Source: Photobacterium profundum SS9 (lineage in GTDB: Bacteria; Pseudomonadota; Gammaproteobacteria; Enterobacterales; Vibrionaceae). Taken from it: a stretch of 64,000 bases of DNA. This document shows, piece after piece, positions 57,998 through 64,000 of this stretch (positions within the stretch are counted from its first letter, which is position 1; every line of letters begins with the position of its first letter). The stretch spans positions 1,395,440 through 1,459,439 of the forward strand of contig NC_006371.1 of the NCBI RefSeq assembly GCF_000196255.1. Reading direction: 5' to 3'. Under the pieces are notes generated by a model. The model saw nothing but the letters and a program-made list of their open reading frames with translations, did not search any database and was not told the DNA's origin. Both the position numbers and the translations under genes were made by a program.

Positions 57998-58657
57998 ATG
58001 AAAATTAAGCAAATTCCGGATTGGAAGCAATATGAGTGGCTAATAACTAAAATTCTACATGATGAGCGCTCAGAACCGAACGTAACGGTGTTAGCTGATT
58101 CTCGGATTAAAGGTGAGTACTCTGAGAGATCACGCCAAATAGACGTGTTGATAGAGCAAAATTCTATTACGACAATTGTTGAGTGCAAGCATTATGATAA
58201 GCCAGTAGATGTTAAAGCTGCCGAATCCTTTATGAGCATGATGAACGATGTTGGTGCTAAATTTGGCGTATTGATATCTTCAAGTGGCTTCACATCTTCT
58301 GTACCTAAAAGAATTCGTGAGTTTGGCGATAGAATTACACTTGAACATTTAGACTGGCACGAAGCTTACAGCACATCCTTTGTCGAGATCTCATATGGAC
58401 GTGTCTCTGACATTTGTTCTCATTGCAATGAAACCTATAAAATTGGGCGTTCCGTTCCTGGGTTACTCTGCTGGAATCATGGATTAGGCATAGTTCAATT
58501 TGGCAAGGTTTCAATGGGTTCAGTGGGTCGGTGTCTGAAGTGCAAATCATATACCGTTTACTGTGATTGTTGCGGTTGGGTAACCGTTGCGGAGCATGAA
58601 GATCCATGTTGCGAACTGCGGGACGTCTTTTATGGGCATATCGCAAAAGAAACTTAA
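57998..58657 (+). CDS. Restriction-endonuclease-like protein with cysteine clusters
   Basis: 219 residues. A PD-(D/E)XK-type core is visible: Asp49 in RQIDVLI and Glu62-x-Lys64 in VECKH, as in Mrr-like and archaeal Holliday-type nucleases. C-terminal Cys pairs (C140/C143, C158/H161; C179/C182, C189-C192) look like two zinc-binding units. Probably a DNA-cleaving effector against foreign DNA; could be type IV-like. No partner methylase is nearby. Confidence 0.7.
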   Translation: MKIKQIPDWKQYEWLITKILHDERSEPNVTVLADSRIKGEYSERSRQIDVLIEQNSITTIVECKHYDKPVDVKAAESFMSMMNDVGAKFGVLISSSGFTSSVPKRIREFGDRITLEHLDWHEAYSTSFVEISYGRVSDICSHCNETYKIGRSVPGLLCWNHGLGIVQFGKVSMGSVGRCLKCKSYTVYCDCCGWVTVAEHEDPCCELRDVFYGHIAKET

Positions 58658-58773
58658 CAAACTGTTAATGTATCAATACGATTTGCTACATTCGGCATTC
58701 TAGATTGTTTTTGGTTTTACCGTATTAAGTGGTAAATTTGGGCTTAATCTGCATGGTAGCAAACGTGTTATGC
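58652..58773 (+). other. attC recombination site, island 2
   Basis: R'' box ACTTAAC (58652-58658) contains the stop codon of the nuclease gene. TTTGCTAC (58682-58689) pairs perfectly with GTAGCAAA (58756-58763), and GTTATGC ends it at 58773. Confidence 0.8.
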
Positions 58774-58797
58774 AGGCTATGTTTATGGAGATAGTTG

Positions 58798-59466
58798 GTG
58801 TTAATACACTTCACAAAAAAATTTAAAAATCTGGTATCAATACTAGAATCAAACTCATTTATGGTCAGATATTGCGGTGAGTATTTTGGAGATAACACAG
58901 GCAAGATCATTTCCAGAGCCGCTCATCCAATGGTGTCGTTTAGTGACTATAGTCATGAAGAGTTAAGTTCAAAGAAAGTAACTTATGGTGGTTATAGTGT
59001 TGCTTTACACAAAACATGGGCAGTAAAGAATAAACTAAGTCCTGTTAATTATGTTGAGAAAAACTCACCTGCAGCACAAGGTTTAATTTCCTTACTTCGA
59101 GCGCGCCAACACGGAAAACTTCCGTCGAATCTCAGGTTATCCGTCATCCAGTTGAAGTGCTTTACGAAGCATGTATATGGGCATAACAGTCACTTTCATA
59201 CCGACAACTTTGACTTTAAGGTTGAAAATGAATGGCGGTTTGTTCCATCAAAAAAACAAATTGGTGGCAATAAAATATCAGAGAATTTTTCAACATATAA
59301 AAAATTTGAAGACAAATATAATCGTCGTTTAGAAGCATACGCTCTAAGATTTGCCAATAAAGATATAAAATTTGTTTATGTACAAAGTGAATCGGAGAAA
59401 GATTATTTAGTTGAATCTTTGGGTTTACCTCCAGCTCAGGTAAAGCTAGCTGAATGGAAGCAATAA
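58798..59466 (+). CDS. AbiGi-like abortive infection protein
   Basis: 222 residues. The start LIHFTKKFKNLVSILESNSF with RYCGEYFG, the segment HPMVSFSDYSHEEL, and the later ENEWRFVPSKKQ match the AbiGi antitoxin-like family as I recall it. GTG at 58798 with GGAG upstream is preferred over TTG at 58795. Classical AbiG pairs AbiGi with AbiGii (a nucleotidyltransferase-type toxin); no AbiGii is present here. Probably phage defence. Confidence 0.65.
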   Translation: MLIHFTKKFKNLVSILESNSFMVRYCGEYFGDNTGKIISRAAHPMVSFSDYSHEELSSKKVTYGGYSVALHKTWAVKNKLSPVNYVEKNSPAAQGLISLLRARQHGKLPSNLRLSVIQLKCFTKHVYGHNSHFHTDNFDFKVENEWRFVPSKKQIGGNKISENFSTYKKFEDKYNRRLEAYALRFANKDIKFVYVQSESEKDYLVESLGLPPAQVKLAEWKQ

Positions 59467-59533
59467 ACATAACAAGCAATCAACACGATGCTTATTACAC
59501 TCTGCGGTCTTGTCTTGTGTTTTCAGGAATACA

Positions 59534-59561
59534 CTAACAGCCTTTATTTTAGGGCTGTTAG
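59534..59561. terminator. Hairpin at the end of island 2
   Basis: CTAACAGCC pairs perfectly with GGCTGTTAG across ten bases. No T-run of note on either strand, so it may be structural or a cassette-end remnant. A decayed copy is at about 4933-4960. Confidence 0.5.
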
Positions 59562-59579
59562 CGTACCCACTATTAATTA

Positions 59580-59772
59580 TTAACTCTTTAGTATTTTTCT
59601 TAACGCCCTTGCCGTTTTCATGATTATAGATAGGTTTTGGCAATCCTGATCTGCACCTATTTCTAATATCGCAGTACCTGTTAGTACTTTATTTGATGAA
59701 ATACTTAATCCATTTGGTGACATTAGGTTTTCTTTAGTGATTCTCCACCCTATCCAGCTTTCGCTTACTTAC
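59580..59772 (-). pseudogene. Exit repeat E, copy 3: phage gene fragment
   Basis: Minus strand reads SESWIGWRITKENLMSPNGL to a stop at 59580, homologous to 4974-5192. Its upstream end is cut off where it meets the dnaB stop region, so no start is present. Marks the junction between island 2 and the phage replication genes. Confidence 0.5.
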
Positions 59773-59775
59773 TCA

Positions 59776-61195
59776 TCATTTCCTCGCATACTTGGCAGAC
59801 ATTGTTTTTCTTGTCGATGGATTATCAAAAATAACGTTACTGAGGAAGTCGCCAACATGCCCGTTGATAAGTTCGAGGTACGCAGTTCCTGTTCCACCAT
59901 GGCGATTGTATCGAACAATGGCTTCCATCAATTCAGGTGGGTTTGGTGAGTCAGCGTGATAAACCGAGTCGCGATAAAGACCAATCCAGATATCACAGTC
60001 TTGCTCAATCTGACCGGTGTCTCGTGAGTCAGAAGGCAGCGGCCCTTTTATCGCCTCGTTCCTCCAGTTTACGGTTGAGCTGAGTAACCAGGAACACCGC
60101 GCAATTTAACTCCTTGGCCAGCTGCTTCAGTCGCTTAGTGATATCGCCGTAAGCCAAGTCGTTACGCTCAGCCTTCTCGGTAGTCATCAGTGTTAAGTAA
60201 TCCACCATGATTGCAGCCAATGGAACCTCACGGTGTAACCTGCGCGATTCAGCCTCGATATATGTAATCGTGACGCTGGGTGAGTCATCGATGTAACACT
60301 TCGTCTCGTTATATTCACCAAGAGCCTGGCTTGCCTTGGCTAATTCTGTGTCGAAGTTATCAACGCTCTCTGGTTTCTGATAGAACATGCCTGAATCAAT
60401 ACGGGCTCGAGAAGAAACCATCCGCTCACAAATTTGTTCTTTGGGCATTTCCAATGAAAATGTAGCAATCCCTTTCCCCTCTTCGATTGCTACATACTCG
60501 GCAATCTTTAAAGTGAATGCTGTTTTACCCATCTTAGGCCGTGCACCTATGGCCACTAGTGAACCTGGTAAGATGTTTTTAGGTGCGAGGATTTTATCTA
60601 GATTAACCAACCCTGTTTTTAACCCGAGAGGCGCCTCTCCGTTAAATCTCGCTTCAACGCCCTCAAGCCATTTTTTACCTATATCCGATATATGGGTTAG
60701 ACCAGTTTCATTAAATCCAACAGCAGAATTTCTGGCTCTATCTAGCGATGAAATAACCAGACCTAAACGCTCAATGGGTGCTCCTTCGGATGGGTCTGAC
60801 ATCAACGCCAATCCTGCTTCGAGTAAACTTAACGCTTCACGCTCGACAGCTGCATTTTTCACAATGGCCACGTAGGCCATAACATTTCGTGATGATGGCG
60901 TGTTGCTGACGAGTTCGACTAAATACGACATGTGAAAATCAATCTGATCACTCCCGATGCCTAGTAAGCTTCGCAGTTCAGCTTCAACGGTGATCAAGTC
61001 GATACGAGAGCCGCTTTGGGCAACGTTGTTAATTGCTCGGTAGATATCACGGTGCGTTACGGTGCTGAAGTTGCCAATTTTAAGTGAGCTGAATATTTTA
61101 CTGACGGCAGGTGCTTTCGGCTCACCAATTAAAAATAACGCCCCTAACACAGATTGCTCAGCAGCATTGGCTTGGGATTGATAATTGATATCCAT
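59776..61195 (-). pseudogene. dnaB: Replicative DNA helicase DnaB-like, frameshifted
   Basis: Hexameric helicase of phage replication. Residues 1-388 are in one frame (Walker A GARPKMGKT, Walker B AAIMVDYLTL) but the frame ends early in RGDKRAAAF at 60029. Shifting by one base at about 60046 continues PLPSDSRDTGQIEQDCDIWI, the expected DnaB C-terminal motif, to a stop at 59776. The full gene would be about 472 residues, the normal length. An extra G in GGG is the likely cause; a sequencing error is possible. Confidence 0.85.
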
Positions 61196-61197
61196 GT

Positions 61198-62064
61198 CTA
61201 ATCCTTAATCGATGTCACTTCGTCGTAGGTTGATGGTCGCAGTGCGTATTCCAAATTTGCTATCCAACCTCGGTCATTCACACCACGATGGTGATCGGTG
61301 ATGTAATTGCTAAATCCCTGAACCAGATAAACACATACCCACACGGTGATCCCCTTGGGTACCTTGCCTCGTTTTTTGCATTCGCTACCGTATTTCGTAT
61401 ATCCAGCTTTGATGTGTTTCATGCACCTGTCAGTGATCTTCCGGTGCTGTTTGAGATCCATTTCATTCCAGACTGCAAGAATTTCTTCCTCGTCGATTTT
61501 TCTAATCGACAAAGAGATCTTTTGATCTTTTCTTTCTTTCTTAAGTTCTTTATTTATCGTTAGCCTACCGTTGTTCTTCCGTTCATCTTCCGTTGTCCTT
61601 CCGTTACCCAAGCCACAACCATCACTGTAAGTATCTGATTCTAAATTATTATTACCCTCCTTCCCTTCCGTTAAGTGAGTGAGAGGAATTTGCACTGGAA
61701 TGTCACTGGCTTCCGTTGGGATCTCTTCCGTTGTTCTTCCGTTAGGCACGTCTTTATTTATGTCGTAAACATCTGAATTTAAAAGCTTTGCTACTGTTCC
61801 TTCTTCCGTTGCTCTTCGGCCTCGCCTAAATTTGACAAAACCCCATGACTCTAAATTTTTCTTTGCCGTTCTGTATTGTTGTTCTGTGATCCCTAGGCTC
61901 TTATGGCTCAAAAAACACTCGCCAATATCCAACCCTGTCCGAATGCATGGCAAACGCTTTGCCCTACGCGCAATAACATTGAGCATATGATTAGCCACTG
62001 GGTACCGATCAAGAAATTCTGCCGCTTCGGACCTCAACGCTTTAACGTAACTACCATCAGACAT
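61198..62064 (-). CDS. Phage replication initiator-like protein (lambda O position)
   Basis: 288 residues. The N-terminal 110 residues have winged-helix features (ITEQQYRTAKKNLESWGFVK); the middle is a low-complexity linker (NGRTTEEIPTEAS, NGRTTEDERKNNGR) encoded by the iterons; the C-terminus is basic-helical. Sits just before dnaB, like lambda O before P. Would bind the origin inside its own gene and recruit the helicase. Confidence 0.75.
   Translation of the reverse strand: MSDGSYVKALRSEAAEFLDRYPVANHMLNVIARRAKRLPCIRTGLDIGECFLSHKSLGITEQQYRTAKKNLESWGFVKFRRGRRATEEGTVAKLLNSDVYDINKDVPNGRTTEEIPTEASDIPVQIPLTHLTEGKEGNNNLESDTYSDGCGLGNGRTTEDERKNNGRLTINKELKKERKDQKISLSIRKIDEEEILAVWNEMDLKQHRKITDRCMKHIKAGYTKYGSECKKRGKVPKGITVWVCVYLVQGFSNYITDHHRGVNDRGWIANLEYALRPSTYDEVTSIKD
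61565..61821 (-). other. Iteron cluster, candidate phage replication origin
   Basis: About ten copies of an 11-bp unit, consensus CTTCCGTTGTY on the + strand. Four lie in exact tandem at 61565, 61576, 61587 and 61598, with more at 61665, 61710, 61725, 61736 (11 bases on), 61803 and a degenerate one at 61814. Because 11 is not a multiple of three, the protein repeats less than the DNA does, suggesting the DNA is under selection. Confidence 0.75.
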
Positions 62065-62070
62065 GGTTAC

Positions 62071-62247
62071 CTACTTGGCCTTTATGACCGTCATATAAAT
62101 CAGCTCGTTAGCCAACTTGGGATCTCGCGAAGCCAGCTCTTTGATTTGTTGTAGGCCCAGAAAAATAGCGACATCAATGATCATTGGAGCTTTACAATTC
62201 AGTACATCCGCTAGGTCAGCGGCCTGCTGTTTATCAAGAGTCGACAT
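62071..62247 (-). CDS. Small phage early regulator candidate
   Basis: 58 residues from ATG 62247, with TTGAGGA eight bases upstream. Starts MSTLDKQQAADLADVLNCKA. Located between cro and the initiator gene, where cII is found in lambda, but no HTH is evident. Confidence 0.55.
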   Translation of the reverse strand: MSTLDKQQAADLADVLNCKAPMIIDVAIFLGLQQIKELASRDPKLANELIYMTVIKAK

Positions 62248-62257
62248 AGCCAATTCC

Positions 62258-62476
62258 TCAAGATTCATACTCACCAAAAATATCAGGGCGTAACATCTCT
62301 TTTGGGTAACCGCAAACCTTCTCAATACGAATGGCCAAACTGGCGCTAGGTTGTGCCCCCATCTTCCCAATGTTTCTGAGATGAAATACTGAAACGTTTA
62401 ATTTCTTAGCTACCTCATCTCGTTCTTGAACTGAAAACTCACGCCAAAATACTGGCCACTTATTGAATTCAATCAT
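62258..62476 (-). CDS. Cro-like repressor (YdaS/Cro type)
   Basis: 72 residues with a small HTH: RDEVAKKLNVSVFHLRNIGK (about 19-38) and IRIEKVCGYPKEMLRPD (about 48-64), the YdaS/Cro pattern. Divergent from the repressor gene; first gene of the early rightward operon leading to replication. Confidence 0.82.
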   Translation of the reverse strand: MIEFNKWPVFWREFSVQERDEVAKKLNVSVFHLRNIGKMGAQPSASLAIRIEKVCGYPKEMLRPDIFGEYES

Positions 62477-62482
62477 ACATGC

Positions 62483-62575
62483 AATCTAACCTAAAAAACG
62501 TTAGCTACAAAATTAACTATTTTATCGTTAGTTGTCAACTTTCGAAAATTAGTCAAACTACTACTAACTCGTTTT
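62483..62575. promoter_or_regulatory. Operator region between cro and repressor
   Basis: Several copies of a GTTAG half site: 62497-62506 (AACGTTAGCT), 62524-62533 (ATCGTTAGTT), inverted CTAAC at about 62564 and at about 62486. The intergenic is A+T-rich with room for two divergent promoters. Analogous to lambda OR. Confidence 0.6.
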
Positions 62576-62597
62576 TAGTTTGATCTTTGAGGTGCTA

Positions 62598-62930
62598 ATG
62601 GAATCGATTTATGACAATAGATGTAAGAACCTAAACAAGGTTAAAAAAGAATTTAGTACCAACAGAGATATGGCCGTTAAATTCAACACAACAGAGCAGT
62701 CTATTGGGCAGTTACTCAATGGAAACAGGAAGATAGGCAATAACTTTGCACGTCGAGTTGAATCAGAGATGGGGTTACCCACTAATAGCTTCGATCAAAG
62801 AAACATTGATATACCAAGTGAAATAGAGGAAATCTCGAAAAAAATTGCCGAATTAATTGTTGAACTCGATGTTCCGCCCGAAAAGATCATCCAAATAATT
62901 AAAACCATTTATGCCTCATCAGAAAAATAA
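62598..62930 (+). CDS. Short CI-like phage repressor
   Basis: 110 residues. Start 62598 follows GAGG by six bases. HTH at about 21-55 (MAVKFNTTEQSIGQLLNGNR). It lacks a LexA-like peptidase domain, so RecA-stimulated self-cleavage is not expected; induction must use another route. C-terminal helices may dimerise. Confidence 0.8.
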   Translation: MESIYDNRCKNLNKVKKEFSTNRDMAVKFNTTEQSIGQLLNGNRKIGNNFARRVESEMGLPTNSFDQRNIDIPSEIEEISKKIAELIVELDVPPEKIIQIIKTIYASSEK

Positions 62931-62987
62931 CTAACTAAAGATTAGACATTAAGATACTGATAACAATAAATTTAAGTAGGAATTACT

Positions 62988-63018
62988 AAAAAAAGCACAT
63001 TTTTTGTGCTTTTTTTTG
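62988..63018 (+). terminator. Terminator after repressor
   Basis: AAAAAAAGCACA and TGTGCTTTTTTTT form a strong hairpin with a T-run on the + strand (and an A-run making it partly bidirectional). Confidence 0.88.
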
Positions 63019-63068
63019 TTGCATTACCTAATCATTTTGTAGTTAACTAACTTAAAATGAATTAGACA

Positions 63069-63233
63069 ATGAGTCGTTTTATGCAAGCAGAATTGAACTC
63101 AACCATCCAAAAACGCCGTGAACGTCGAGATGCAATTCTCGCAGGTATCGCGCTCTTCTTGCTCACTGCGTTCCTTACACTTACTGATTTAGACGCAATG
63201 CTAGTGGCCCTAATTCATGACACCCATTTTTAA
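63069..63233 (+). CDS. Small membrane protein, early left operon
   Basis: 54 residues: a charged N-terminus (TIQKRRERRDAI) and one helix (LAGIALFLLTAFLTLTDL, about 24-41). ATG at 63069; upstream site weak. First gene after the terminator, maybe a superinfection-exclusion type protein. Function unknown. Confidence 0.5.
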   Translation: MSRFMQAELNSTIQKRRERRDAILAGIALFLLTAFLTLTDLDAMLVALIHDTHF

Positions 63234-63316
63234 TTTGTCCTACGTGGGACATGGCTAGTGCACGAACGGCAAGCGTAACTAGCCATATTTTCTTCGAAAT
63301 TAGTGAGGCGTCAACA

Positions 63317-64000
63317 ATGAAACTCTTCTCATGTAAATTCACCACTCTCGAGTGTCACCCTGACCATGTGGTGCAGGGCACTGAACAACAGATCACCGTG
63401 TTCGTTAAGTGCAAGTATCAAAAAGATGTTCGAGAGCTTGCAGAGAAAGAATTGTCATTCTGGGACCGTGAACATCACCAGGACTACAAAACGTCTAAAA
63501 TTGGTACCGCCACAACCACTCAATATCAACACTACCTATCGGAACGAGAGCAATCTGGTTTTGAAAGTGATACCGCACTGAGTGAAATGGATGATCCCGT
63601 CTTGTTCTCTTACATAGGATTGATACAAGACACGCTTTATCGTCTCGATAATGATTTCGCTGATACCTGCCCTATTGAAATTCGCCAAGAAATGGCTGAA
63701 AAGCTGGAGTGTGCTTTCAATGAACATATCGAGAACACACCTGATTTTAATATCGACGCAACCAAACGCGAATTTCTTGAAGTTGAATGGGATGATTATG
63801 AGGCCGTCCGACAGACTCTGCTCAACCTACGCTGCTTGCGCGTTCTTCTCCGTGAAGTCGCCCACATCAATATCAAGGGCAGCCAACCAGCACTCAGTGA
63901 GCCAGTTAAACATAAACACACTGACAATCTTGATTATGGCCACTTTGCTGATGTTAAGAAGAAACCAGATCAATACACCACAGATGCCGCTGCAAATAAG
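63317..64000 (+). CDS. Phage early protein, runs off the window
   Basis: At least 228 codons open from the ATG at 63317 to the last base, no stop. Starts MKLFSCKFTTLECHPDHVVQ. GAGG lies nine bases upstream. Acidic, helical middle (RQEMAEKLECAFNEHIENTP). Position in the early left operon suggests recombination or anti-host function (for example the N-terminus of a RecE-like protein), but nothing specific is recognised. Confidence 0.65.
   Translation, partial: MKLFSCKFTTLECHPDHVVQGTEQQITVFVKCKYQKDVRELAEKELSFWDREHHQDYKTSKIGTATTTQYQHYLSEREQSGFESDTALSEMDDPVLFSYIGLIQDTLYRLDNDFADTCPIEIRQEMAEKLECAFNEHIENTPDFNIDATKREFLEVEWDDYEAVRQTLLNLRCLRVLLREVAHINIKGSQPALSEPVKHKHTDNLDYGHFADVKKKPDQYTTDAAANK

Noticed and set aside
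1..64000. CRISPR arrays, tRNA or rRNA genes
   Set aside because: No regularly spaced repeats or tRNA-like cloverleaf with a CCA-adjacent acceptor was seen; the 11-bp units at 61.6 kb are iterons without spacers of CRISPR length.

Overview
This window reads as part of a marine Vibrionaceae chromosome, most likely Photobacterium or a close Vibrio relative. The reasons are the roughly 40% G+C, an AroG, crotonase, DUF3080 and GcvR-like gene set typical of that family, VCR-like integron attC sites, and Vibrionaceae-style intergenic repeats. No rRNA, tRNA or CRISPR array was seen.

Layout. 0-1.8 kb: a Bcr/CflA-type drug exporter and MsrA. 1.85-5.25 kb (island 1): four unknown genes on the + strand separated by attC-like junctions, bounded by 40-bp imperfect direct repeats and ending in a decayed phage gene fragment. 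5.3-21.4 kb: ordinary chromosome, with a crotonase, two lipoproteins, an ArsR-family regulator, DAHP synthase (aroG), a four-gene polar amino-acid ABC importer, a patatin/BamA-like outer-membrane phospholipase, an ACT-domain regulator, an SDR oxidoreductase, a GST and a MITE-like element. From 21.5 kb to the right edge: a lambda/HK97-type siphovirus prophage. It has an integrase at the left, a minus-strand late operon (tail, head, terminase, HNH, 41-23 kb), lysis genes (48-46.7 kb), replication genes (62-59.8 kb), and a Cro/repressor switch at 62.5 kb with a leftward early operon running off the window.

The prophage is not compact. Between terminase and lysis sit a RES-Xre toxin-antitoxin pair, three minus-strand integron-type cassettes (NYN-like RNase, GNAT, GrpB), an IS200-type element and a LysR regulator. 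Between lysis and dnaB lie host-type genes (YcxB-like, AraC, DUF6506) and then island 2 (52.7-59.8 kb), a + strand cassette cluster of defence-like genes: a HEPN-STAND-TPR protein with a cold-shock-like end (broken by an IS4-family element), a membrane coiled-coil protein, a PD-(D/E)XK nuclease with cysteine clusters, and an AbiGi-like protein.

The most striking observation is that islands 1 and 2 share their spacer DNA in the same order (an entry repeat, a CCCCGT-hairpin junction, an attC, a second attC, and the same phage-gene fragment at the exit), while the genes between the spacers are unrelated. Other items worth checking are about ten 11-bp iterons inside the phage replication gene (a lambda-style origin inside the initiator gene), a G/GT-type -1 frameshift site in the tail chaperone gene, and a one-base frameshift in phage dnaB. 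All functional calls are from reading the sequence and translations; no database search was possible.
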